In this document: positions 1-5,312 of the stretch, in pieces
How positions within the stretch are numbered: the stretch's first letter is position 1
Layout of the letters: every line of letters begins with the position of its first letter
From: Planctomycetaceae bacterium
GTDB lineage: Bacteria > Planctomycetota > Planctomycetia > Pirellulales > Thermoguttaceae
Reading direction: 5' to 3'
DNA length: 5,348 nucleotides
Assembly (NCBI GenBank): GCA_031254675.1
Contig: JAIRTV010000636.1
Coordinates: 1 to 5,348 of the forward strand
Notes under the pieces: generated by a model
Databases searched by the model: none
Seen by the model: only the letters and a program-made list of their open reading frames with translations
Told to the model about the DNA's origin: nothing
Program-made: the position numbers and the translations under genes

Positions 1-150
1 TAATAAAACGATTGATAATAGTGTCAGTTTCGATTCTTCGTCCCGCAAGGCGTGCTTGCGGCAACATGATGAATAACCAGCAGCAAAACGTAACTGCCGA
101 ACATTTGGTACAATATTCATTTTTGGAATCATTTGATCGGCGGTTGCCAA
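1..150 (-). CDS. Partial unknown protein, N-terminal 50 residues, TTG start
   Basis: An open frame of exactly 50 codons runs leftwards from a TTG at 148-150 to the window edge without a stop. The TTG sits 5 nt after AAGGAG (minus strand, 156-161), close to an ideal Shine-Dalgarno arrangement, and this is why I choose it over in-frame ATGs at 132 and 120, which have none nearby. The product begins MATADQMIPKMNIVPNVRQL. It has a basic stretch around residues 18-36 with a CC pair at 29-30, then a charged DEE at 37-39, and turns hydrophobic at 42-50 (LTLLSIVLL), as if a membrane helix begins at the edge. The visible part therefore suggests a cytosolic basic N-terminus followed by a membrane segment, but I recognise no family. 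The opposite-strand frame at 12-200 overlaps it and has no comparable ribosome binding site. What lies beyond the edge decides whether this is real. Confidence 0.45.
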   Translation of the reverse strand, partial: MATADQMIPKMNIVPNVRQLRFAAGYSSCCRKHALRDEESKLTLLSIVLL

Positions 151-155
151 TGCCT

Positions 156-161
156 CTCCTT
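156..161 (-). promoter_or_regulatory. Shine-Dalgarno AAGGAG deciding a TTG start
   Basis: On the minus strand AAGGAG is followed by AGGCA and then TTG at 150. The 5-nt gap is in the normal range, and this is the main support for the left-edge gene and its non-ATG start. Confidence 0.5.
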
Positions 162-230
162 AATTGCAGTTTCCCGAAAATAGGAAATTTTGTCGCATAA
201 TGAAACGCAACGTTTAAAACGATTGAATCA

Positions 231-257
231 GTTATAGCGACAAGCCAGTTCGGTCAA
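231..257 (-). promoter_or_regulatory. Candidate sigma70-type promoter for the left-edge gene
   Basis: Reading leftwards, TTGACC (252-257) is followed after 15 nt by TATAAC (231-236). Both hexamers match the housekeeping consensus at five of six positions, but the spacer is shorter than the preferred 16-18. It would give a leader of about 75 nt before the TTG at 150. This is inference from consensus only. Confidence 0.25.
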
Positions 258-548
258 AACGATTATGACGATAAAATGATTGAAAATTTTTCGTTATCAA
301 CTTGACGTGCCATTTTATCACGATTATCATACCATAATTGATTTTAATTTGTTAAGAATTTCCGGCTTTTTCACCAATTCGGATTGTCCCGAAATTAAAA
401 AGCAAATGGAGAAATTTATTTGACTTTTTCCGCAAAAGAGGAAAAAATTATTAAAGTCGGAATAAAATTTATGAACACACGGTTTGTTATTGCGTAAAAA
501 ATTAAACCCGTTAATCCTAACCACCATTCAAAGAAAGAGAGTCCCCCC
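258..548. other. AT-rich intergenic region before the YTV gene
   Basis: No credible gene is visible here. A minus-strand frame at 327-527 is Phe/Asn/Lys-rich and looks like random AT-rich translation. A TTGACT (420-425) could be a -35 element for the rightward gene at 549, but no good -10 follows at 16-18 nt. A dyad TTCGG-N6-CCGAA lies at 378-393. Just before the start codon is a purine run AAAGAAAGAGAG (530-541) followed by a C-rich spacer, a weak ribosome binding site at best. Confidence 0.5.
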
Positions 549-1850
549 ATGATAAATAAAATTTTGAATCAGACTTTTTGGCTGACAACCATTTTTATTG
601 TTTCAATGACGGTTGCAGTTTATGCTGCGGTTCCGTGTTGTACGACAATTGTTCCCGACAATAGTGTTTCCGGCAACAACCTGACTTACCGGTTGGAATA
701 TTCAACAGTAACAGAACCGGTTGAGATGAAAGGTTACAAAAAAGTTGCCGAAACCCATTATATTGAGGAAAACGTAACAACCTATCAAACCGTATGGGAA
801 ACCCAACAACGGGAACGGCGTTACACGGTTGCTCGAAGTGTACCGGAAACTTCCATGAAAGAACGCCGCTATACGGTCAATCGTCCGGTCGAAGAAACCG
901 AATACCGCGATACAAGTTATTATGTTACACGGTTGGTTCCGGAAACAGCCGAACGCGAAGAACGTTATCTTGTCTCAAAACAAGTCTATGAAACACAGGA
1001 ACGGGAAATTCTTGAAACACGACGTATTCCCGTACAAGAAACAACCATACAAGAACGTGCCTACACCGTCAATCGTCCAGTAACAAATTATGTGGAACAA
1101 ACAGTAGATCGTGGCGGTTATGTCGATTCAATGCAGGTCAAACCAGGTAAAACATACACTCGTCTCGCCTGGCATCGTGCAGAATATTACGATCCGGCAA
1201 CAGGAACAACACGTTGGCGTTTGCCCGGATTTTACTGGACGGAAATGGAAGGTTCGCCGCGATATGAAGTCAACAAAGTGTATCAGCCGAATTACATAAC
1301 ACAAACAGTTCCCGTAACCACAATGGTACAAGAACAACGGATGGAACAAGTTCCCGTAACGCAAACAACGTTTCAAGAGGAACAAATTGTCCGAACGGAA
1401 CAAGTTCAAGTTCCAAAAACAATTCAAGAAGAAGTTGTGCGTAAAATTCCAGTAACAACTCATAAACAGGTTGTCGAAAAAGTCGAACAAAAAACTCCCG
1501 TTACTGTTCGACGCATGATTACGGAAGAACGTGTCGAAAATATTCCCGTCACTACCTATAAAACCGTAACAGAAGAACGTGTTGAACCTTATGAAGTTAA
1601 GGTTGCTAAAATTGTTCCGATAACACGAACTGTTCGTAAACCGGTAACACAGGAAAAATGGGTGCCTTACACTTATACAATTGAACGTAAACGAACCGTG
1701 GTCAACCGAATTCCGATTGATCCGGTTGTTACGACATTTTCGCCCAGTACCGAACGTCCCGTAACCGCACCGCCGGAAGAACGGAATCAGCCTAAAAATG
1801 ATTCAACAAACGATCCGGCAGAAAATGTCCCAACTATCAACAAACTATAA
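549..1850 (+). CDS. Secreted YTV-repeat protein (planctomycete family)
   Basis: The 433-residue product starts with a signal peptide: short charged start, hydrophobic core at about 10-25, and probable cleavage at VYA|AVP (26/27). The mature protein has two arrays of 16-residue repeats. In the first (about 59-186) a V-x-E-T signature recurs at 66, 82, 98, 114, 130, 146 and 162, with a degenerate copy at 178. The Tyr-Thr-Val motifs that name the family are at 92-94, 108-110 and 172-174, with YYV and YLV variants at 124 and 140. A 65-residue non-repeat insert (about 186-250) is rich in Trp, Tyr and Gly. The second array has Val at 270, 286, 302, 318, 334, 350 and 366, often as PVT. A Pro/Asn-rich tail (about 396-433) is probably disordered. 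YTV proteins are known from Rhodopirellula and relatives, with no established function. Export and repeats suggest a periplasmic or cell-surface structural role (inference). ATG 549 is chosen because it gives the signal peptide. It stands alone, with long gaps on both sides. Confidence 0.85.
   Translation: MINKILNQTFWLTTIFIVSMTVAVYAAVPCCTTIVPDNSVSGNNLTYRLEYSTVTEPVEMKGYKKVAETHYIEENVTTYQTVWETQQRERRYTVARSVPETSMKERRYTVNRPVEETEYRDTSYYVTRLVPETAEREERYLVSKQVYETQEREILETRRIPVQETTIQERAYTVNRPVTNYVEQTVDRGGYVDSMQVKPGKTYTRLAWHRAEYYDPATGTTRWRLPGFYWTEMEGSPRYEVNKVYQPNYITQTVPVTTMVQEQRMEQVPVTQTTFQEEQIVRTEQVQVPKTIQEEVVRKIPVTTHKQVVEKVEQKTPVTVRRMITEERVENIPVTTYKTVTEERVEPYEVKVAKIVPITRTVRKPVTQEKWVPYTYTIERKRTVVNRIPIDPVVTTFSPSTERPVTAPPEERNQPKNDSTNDPAENVPTINKL
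723..1106 (+). repeat. Eight tandem 48-bp (16-residue) YTV coding repeats
   Basis: Codons 59-186 of the YTV gene fall into eight consecutive 16-residue units with no insertion or deletion. The pattern is roughly R-Y-T-V-x-R-x-V-x-E-T-x-x-x-E-R. The first two and last units are degenerate. The DNA copies have diverged while the protein spacing is kept, so the array is old and held by selection rather than a recent expansion. Confidence 0.8.
1356..1655 (+). repeat. Second array of 16-residue PVT repeats
   Basis: Codons 270-369 contain a valine every 16 residues (270 to 366), preceded by Pro at 269, 301, 317, 333 and 365. TEERVE occurs twice at that spacing (325-330 and 341-346). The period equals that of the first array but the consensus differs and the phase is shifted by the insert. 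An extra VPVTT at 254-258 is offset by two residues. Confidence 0.7.
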
Positions 1851-1939
1851 GAAATTGCTAAAAATAATATAACCGCTACAAAGTAGTCCGTGAAATTTTT
1901 CTGATTGTTTTGGAGGTTGGAGTATTTTTAGAGTATTAA

Positions 1940-1972
1940 AGAAAAATAAAAAACATCTTTTTTTATTTTTTT
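1940..1972 (+). terminator. A/T-only hairpin with T tract, possible terminator
   Basis: Arms 1940-1953 (A-rich) and 1959-1972 (T-rich) can pair over 14 positions, one of them G-T, around a 5-nt loop CATCT. It lies 90 nt after the YTV stop. A stem of only A-T pairs is much weaker than a classical GC-rich terminator, though the T run fits. It might work in either direction. Confidence 0.35.
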
Positions 1973-2010
1973 CAAATATTTTTCCGATAAACTGGAAACA
2001 GTGTCTTGTT

Positions 2011-2095
2011 TTTGACGCAAACTTTTTAAATGACTTTATTTATTGATCAAAGGCATGGCAATGATGTTTGTGTTTTTGGGCAAGTTTGCGTCGAA
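2011..2095. repeat. Inverted repeat GACGCAAACTT / AAGTTTGCGTC
   Basis: GACGCAAACTT (2014-2024) is the perfect 11-bp reverse complement of AAGTTTGCGTC (2082-2092). Allowing one G-T pair, the arms extend to 14 positions (2011-2024 with 2082-2095). The spacer is 57 nt. It could fold as an RNA stem or be a pair of protein-binding half-sites. The left arm covers the -35 of a candidate promoter. Confidence 0.6.
2012..2040 (+). promoter_or_regulatory. Candidate sigma70-type promoter for the TPR gene
   Basis: TTGACG (2012-2017) and TTTATT (2035-2040) are separated by 17 nt, matching consensus at five and four of six positions. Transcription would start near 2047, giving a leader of about 150 nt that includes the right arm of the inverted repeat but not the left. 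Confidence 0.3.
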
Positions 2096-2184
2096 TCAAC
2101 ACACAATCCATTTTGAATGTTTTCTGTCTGTTTAGAACAATATTATTTTGAAATTCGGACTCACAAATTAAATTTAGGTTTTTT

Positions 2185-2190
2185 GGAGGA
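2185..2190 (+). promoter_or_regulatory. Shine-Dalgarno GGAGGA of the TPR gene
   Basis: GGAGGA lies 3 nt before the ATG at 2194. It is the strongest ribosome binding site in the window and fixes this start. Confidence 0.7.
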
Positions 2191-2193
2191 AAG

Positions 2194-3060
2194 ATGAGCG
2201 GACATTGTTTTTTGACAACTCTATCTTTCGTGCTTTTTTCTTGTTGCCATATTATTTCGTTGTTTGGTCATACCGAATTTAAGGTAAACCGTTCGGAAAG
2301 TCTTTATGGTAAAGGAGTTCATGTTTTTTTTGACAAAGATTATGCCGGTGCGGTTGGGTTATTAACGCAAGTGGAGCAACTCGGAAGTGAAGACCCAAGA
2401 CCTTATTATTTCCTTGCGCTGGCTCATTTTCGGCTGAAACACAATGACAAAGCCGATGATTATTTCAAAAAAGCGGCTCAATTCGAGTGGGAAGGACAAT
2501 CGGTACGGGATTACAATGTTTCTGAAGCACTTCGCCGGATTCAAGGCAATGAACGGTTGCATGTCGAGCGTTATCGTAACCAAGCCAAATTGGATTGGCA
2601 ACGTACTGAAAAACGAAAACGCGATATTTTGTATGCCAATGACAAAGCCGCCGAAAAAAGGATTTTGGCTGAGATGTCCAAACATCCGGTTGCGGTCGTT
2701 CCGTTTGGTGCTCAATCAATTGATCCTTTGGGAACGGGCAAGAAAATTGAAGTTCCCATCTCGGATCGTTTAGATTCCGAACCGAAAAAAGATTTACCGG
2801 AAACAAATCAAACCGTTCCGTCGGAGAACATCGAAGACAAAAAATCTGATGATAAAAAATCGGTTAGTGTGCCCAAAGAACAAGAAGAAGATGATCCTTT
2901 TGGCGATTCAAACGATCAGAGCAACAAAACAGAAAACGAAAAAAATGAGACAAATAAAACGATGACCTCTTCTGAAAATTCGGACGACAACAATAACAGC
3001 AACAATAAAGAAGATGAAAATAAGAAAGAAGAATCGGAAGACGATGATCCGTTTAAATAA
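2194..3060 (+). CDS. Secreted TPR-like protein with acidic low-complexity tail
   Basis: The 288-residue product begins with a hydrophobic export signal (about 5-25). Cleavage may be near LFG|HTE (25/26). A lipobox-like LFSC ending at Cys17 is a weaker alternative, since Phe at -2 is unusual. Residues about 36-98 read as two tetratricopeptide helices pairs: GKGVHVFFDKDYAGAVGLL, then PYYFLALAHFRLKHNDKADDYFKKAAQ, with the typical alternation of aromatic and Ala positions. A charged, probably helical, Arg/Lys/Glu segment follows (about 110-162). From about 185 to the end the chain is Asp, Glu, Asn, Ser and Lys-rich and surely disordered, with EEDDPFG at 231-237 and SEDDDPFK ending the protein. 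TPR domains usually mediate protein contacts; the partner is unknown. The next gene starts inside this one in another frame, so they form an operon. I do not recognise a named family. Confidence 0.8.
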   Translation: MSGHCFLTTLSFVLFSCCHIISLFGHTEFKVNRSESLYGKGVHVFFDKDYAGAVGLLTQVEQLGSEDPRPYYFLALAHFRLKHNDKADDYFKKAAQFEWEGQSVRDYNVSEALRRIQGNERLHVERYRNQAKLDWQRTEKRKRDILYANDKAAEKRILAEMSKHPVAVVPFGAQSIDPLGTGKKIEVPISDRLDSEPKKDLPETNQTVPSENIEDKKSDDKKSVSVPKEQEEDDPFGDSNDQSNKTENEKNETNKTMTSSENSDDNNNSNNKEDENKKEESEDDDPFK

Positions 3061-3970
3061 TCTTGTATTGAATTTATTTTTTTCTTTATATTTTACGGTT
3101 CTGCTCTTTTTTGTTTTTTGCTTTTTGAGCGGTTGTTCTGGGCAAGGCGAAAGATTGTTGGATGGTCGGTTGCATGTGGCGGTTTCGGTGGAGCCGCATG
3201 CATTTTTATTGGAGCGGATTGGTGGTGAACGGTTACGAATTGAAGTGCTTGTTCCAACCGGCAAAGAACCGGAACATTATCAGGCGACTCCTGATAAAAT
3301 AGCGGCGTTGTCTCGGACGAAAATTTTGTTTCGTACGGGAATGCCGTTTGAAGAAGTGTTGATTCCCAAGCTGAAATCGATTAACAGTGGTTTGAAGGTT
3401 GTTGATCTTCGTAGCGGAATTGCTCTTCGTTCTCTTGAGCTTCACGATCATGATTCGGCAACAGTGAATCATGTTCATGACGAATCTGATCCTCATATTT
3501 GGTTTGCTCCGACTATTTTGAAAGCGGAGATACGAACTATTTTGGAAACACTTTTGGTAACAGATCCGGCGGGAGCGATTCAATATCGAAACAATGCCGA
3601 CCAATTTCTTGAAGAGATTGAGGAGTTGCGAAGAGATTTGGTGGAGCGTCTTGTTCCGTTTCGGGGCAAGACGGTGTTTGTTTTCCATCCTTCTTACGGA
3701 TATTTTTGCGACGAATTTGGATTGCGGCAACGTGCGATTGAATTTGAGGGGAAATCTCCGAAGCCGCAACAACTTACTGAATTGCTGAATGAAATCCGTG
3801 GTGGTGATACGATTCCGGTTATTTTTGTGCAGCCGGAATTTAATCAGGCGCCGACACAGGCAATTACCGAAACGACCGGTACGAAAATTGTTATTCATTC
3901 GTGTTTGGAACGCAATGTGTTGCAAAGTATGCGAGGTTTTGCGGAAGAAATTGTTCGGAGTGTGCCGTAA
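3014..3970 (+). CDS. Zinc/manganese ABC transporter substrate-binding lipoprotein, ZnuA/TroA family
   Basis: The 318-residue product belongs to the cluster A-I metal-binding proteins that deliver Zn or Mn to an ABC importer from outside the inner membrane. A lipoprotein signal ends in the lipobox LSGC (lipidated Cys41). The family landmarks follow in order: VSVEPHAFLLERIGG (57-71), EHYQATP with His88, a short His-rich loop (His144, 146, 153, 155), DPHIWFAP with His161, the linking helix (about 183-212), FHPSYGYF with His225, and a C-terminal lobe to 318. The usual acidic fourth ligand (D in an 'LDPL' motif) aligns with Ser296 in IHSCLERN, so the site is atypical. The start is uncertain: ATG 3014 gives a basic n-region (MKIRKKNRKT) but no clear binding site, while ATG 3044 follows GGAAG at 3036-3040 and leaves a 31-residue signal. 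Either start overlaps the TPR gene (47 or 17 nt), implying coupling. No permease or ATPase gene is adjacent. Confidence 0.88.
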   Translation: MKIRKKNRKTMIRLNNLVLNLFFSLYFTVLLFFVFCFLSGCSGQGERLLDGRLHVAVSVEPHAFLLERIGGERLRIEVLVPTGKEPEHYQATPDKIAALSRTKILFRTGMPFEEVLIPKLKSINSGLKVVDLRSGIALRSLELHDHDSATVNHVHDESDPHIWFAPTILKAEIRTILETLLVTDPAGAIQYRNNADQFLEEIEELRRDLVERLVPFRGKTVFVFHPSYGYFCDEFGLRQRAIEFEGKSPKPQQLTELLNEIRGGDTIPVIFVQPEFNQAPTQAITETTGTKIVIHSCLERNVLQSMRGFAEEIVRSVP

Positions 3971-3977
3971 CCGCAAA

Positions 3978-4010
3978 GAATTGTGTTTCGCAATTTGATT
4001 ATTTATTCTT
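3978..4010 (+). terminator. Weak hairpin between convergent genes
   Basis: GAATTGTG (3978-3985) and CGCAATTT (3989-3996) can pair with two G-T pairs around TTT, followed by the T-rich GATTATTTATTCTT. It begins 8 nt after the metal-binding protein's stop. The stem is AT-rich, so termination here is plausible but weak. Confidence 0.3.
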
Positions 4011-4921
4011 CATTCGGTTTCTTCCGAGACATGATTCTGTATTTTTTCGGGTTGTTCAATGTCTAAGATTTGCAATGATTTTGGGCAAAATAGTTTACGT
4101 CCGCGATCGTTGATGTCAACGATTACTTTCTGAACTAAAATTTCTTGACTGACGACACGTCCTTCGCCTTCGTCGGTGTTAACGCGACAGCCGATGGGGG
4201 GTAATTCTTTTTGTGTTTCGATATAATGATCGTACTCGTAACGAAGACAACATTTCAAACGTCCGCAACGTCCTGAAATTTTTGTGGGATCGAGGGTTGC
4301 TTTTTGTAGTTTTGCCATTTTCATGGACACTGGAGGCATTTCGGTTAGATACCAGTTACAGCAAACTTCTTTACCGCAATCGCCAAAATCGGCTAAAAGT
4401 TTTGTTTCGTCCCGAACTCCGATTTGTCGCATTTCGATTCGGGTTTGAAACTCTGACGCGAGAACTTTGACCAATTCCCGAAAATCGACTCGACCGTCTG
4501 CGACGTAATACACAATAATACGTTCTCCGCCAAAAATATGTTCTACGCGAACTAAATCCATAACGATATTCATTTTACGAATAATATTCCGGCATCGAAT
4601 AAATTCTTCTTTTTCTCCTGTTAGTAGTCGTCGATATTCGATTTCGTCGGCTTCGGTCATGGGGCGAATCACACGTTCTTCGATCCATTCGCCTTTAATT
4701 CTGGCGAGTGATTCTGGAGTTGCCTGACAAAGGACGGTTCCTGATTCCTGCCCGCGTATTGTCCGAACAATAACACGTTGACCGTGCTGAAACATGGAGT
4801 GGTCGGAATAAGCAAAAACACCCAAAATACGCATGGCGCCATAACGTACAATATATTTAATGACATTTGTATTCGCATTCATAGTTACTTCACTTTCATG
4901 GATGATTTCATTTCGGATCAT
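4010..4921 (-). CDS. ricT: PSP1-domain regulatory iron-sulfur protein, RicT (YaaT) homologue
   Basis: The 303-residue product matches the PSP1/RicT family across its length. It opens with IKYIVRYGAMRILGVF (21-36), as is typical. The signature core is GDCGKEVCCNWYL (180-192), PVSMKMAK (197-204) and KISGRCGRLKCCLRYEYDHY (214-233). The six family cysteines are present at 182, 187, 188, 219, 224 and 225; Cys65, 110, 245 and 279 are extra. In Bacillus subtilis RicT works in the cytosol with RicA and RicF, carries [4Fe-4S] clusters, and promotes RNase Y-dependent mRNA maturation. Planctomycete partners are not established, and none is encoded here. The C-terminal acidic tail (287-303) is probably flexible. 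The start is uncertain: ATG 4921 is the longest, but Met14 (ATG at 4882) lies nearer the conserved region and has purine-rich GTGAAG upstream. It converges on the metal-binding gene with 39 nt between stops. Confidence 0.93.
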   Translation of the reverse strand: MIRNEIIHESEVTMNANTNVIKYIVRYGAMRILGVFAYSDHSMFQHGQRVIVRTIRGQESGTVLCQATPESLARIKGEWIEERVIRPMTEADEIEYRRLLTGEKEEFIRCRNIIRKMNIVMDLVRVEHIFGGERIIVYYVADGRVDFRELVKVLASEFQTRIEMRQIGVRDETKLLADFGDCGKEVCCNWYLTEMPPVSMKMAKLQKATLDPTKISGRCGRLKCCLRYEYDHYIETQKELPPIGCRVNTDEGEGRVVSQEILVQKVIVDINDRGRKLFCPKSLQILDIEQPEKIQNHVSEETE

Positions 4922-4996
4922 TTCGTGTTGATATGAAACGTGGCGAAAATGGTTGAATTATTGTGAAAACTTTACGAAATAATTATTACTTTTATA

Positions 4997-5025
4997 AATC
5001 TAATAATAAAACGAATGTATGTCAA
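4997..5025 (-). promoter_or_regulatory. Candidate sigma70-type promoter for ricT
   Basis: On the minus strand a perfect TTGACA (5020-5025) is followed after 17 nt by TAGATT (4997-5002), four of six matches. Transcription would start near 4990, upstream of both possible ricT starts. Confidence 0.4.
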
Positions 5026-5092
5026 TCGGTAATATTAGACCTTTTCTCTAACTTACTAGGGCGAAACATGGCGTCTGAAAGAGTTTTCGGGC

Positions 5093-5224
5093 ATGTCCGA
5101 ACAATCTTTTGGCAAAACATCACCTACTTTGAAACGGCTGGGGTATTACCGAAAGATTTTGGGGCGTGTTTTGGGGTTGATTTGGAATATTGTTGATTTT
5201 CTATTTGAGAGGGTTATAATGTAG
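5093..5224 (+). CDS. Possible 43-residue small membrane-active protein
   Basis: A short frame starts at ATG 5093 and ends at TAG 5222-5224. The product begins MSEQSFGKTSPTLKRLGYYR, then has a basic, hydrophobic, helix-like segment at about 19-43 (including RVLGLIWNIVDFLF), resembling an amphipathic or membrane-associated peptide. Against it: only a weak AAAGAG 9 nt or so upstream, no recognised family, and a strong promoter lying across its last codons. I keep it as a low-confidence candidate because its composition is more protein-like than the other frame here. Confidence 0.2.
   Translation: MSEQSFGKTSPTLKRLGYYRKILGRVLGLIWNIVDFLFERVIM
5193..5220 (+). promoter_or_regulatory. Strong sigma70-type promoter for the right-edge gene
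   Basis: TTGATT (5193-5198) and a perfect TATAAT (5215-5220) are 16 nt apart. Transcription would start near 5227, leaving a leader of about 86 nt before the TTG at 5313. It is the best promoter match in the window. Confidence 0.5.
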
Positions 5225-5312
5225 AAACCAATTGTGTGTTCTAAAGATTGTGAAATGTGTTAATAAGTATTGATTTTCCGGTTGTTTCGTCTATCTTGCA
5301 GAAGGTATTGTT

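Larger units (their letters stand above)
1851..2193. other. AT-rich intergenic region between the YTV and TPR genes
   Basis: These 343 bases hold no convincing gene. They contain the A/T-only hairpin (1940-1972), a promoter candidate at 2012-2040, a long-range inverted repeat (2011-2024 with 2082-2095), an 8-bp palindrome TTGATCAA (2043-2050), and the ribosome binding site of the next gene. A weaker promoter-like pair is TTGAAT (2113-2118) and AACAAT (2136-2141). Confidence 0.6.
4922..5312. other. Intergenic region between ricT and the right-edge gene
   Basis: This 391-nt divergent gap holds the ricT promoter candidate and the strong rightward promoter at 5193-5220. A dyad TTCGG-N6-CCGAA lies at 5086-5101. 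Two overlapping plus-strand reading frames occupy its middle: a GTG frame at 4963-5196 and a 43-codon frame at 5093-5224. Neither has a good ribosome binding site. Confidence 0.5.

Noticed and set aside
12..200. Plus-strand 62-codon frame
   Set aside because: It lies antisense to the left-edge frame that has a good ribosome binding site, and has no such site or recognisable domain itself.
327..527. Minus-strand 66-codon frame in the gap before the YTV gene
   Set aside because: Phe/Asn/Lys-rich composition typical of random AT-rich DNA and no clear ribosome binding site.
723..1106. 48-bp periodicity as a CRISPR or DNA tandem array
   Set aside because: The copies differ in DNA and keep only protein-level spacing, and there are no identical repeats with unique spacers.
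1128..1490. Minus-strand 120-codon frame within the YTV gene
   Set aside because: A shadow of the repeat coding on the other strand; Phe/Cys/Leu-rich with no domain.
2055..2135. 26-codon frame (MAMMFVFLGKFASNQHTIHF...) in the leader of the TPR gene
   Set aside because: Only a weak AAAGG 1 nt before the ATG and no codon pattern of an attenuation leader; not supportable as a gene.
3233..3976. Minus-strand 247-codon frame opposite the metal-binding gene
   Set aside because: Long but Arg/Asn/Phe-rich and without domains, while the plus strand encodes a clear family member.
4013..4028. Third TTCGG-N6-CCGAG dyad
   Set aside because: It is explained by the codons for the SEETE end of RicT and is imperfect.
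4963..5196. Plus-strand GTG-start 77-codon frame
   Set aside because: No ribosome binding site, poor composition over its first third, and overlap with the ricT promoter region.
5270..5297. TTGATT-16-TATCTT promoter-like pair
   Set aside because: Transcription from it would start at about 5304, inside the ribosome binding site of the gene at 5313; the upstream TATAAT promoter fits better.
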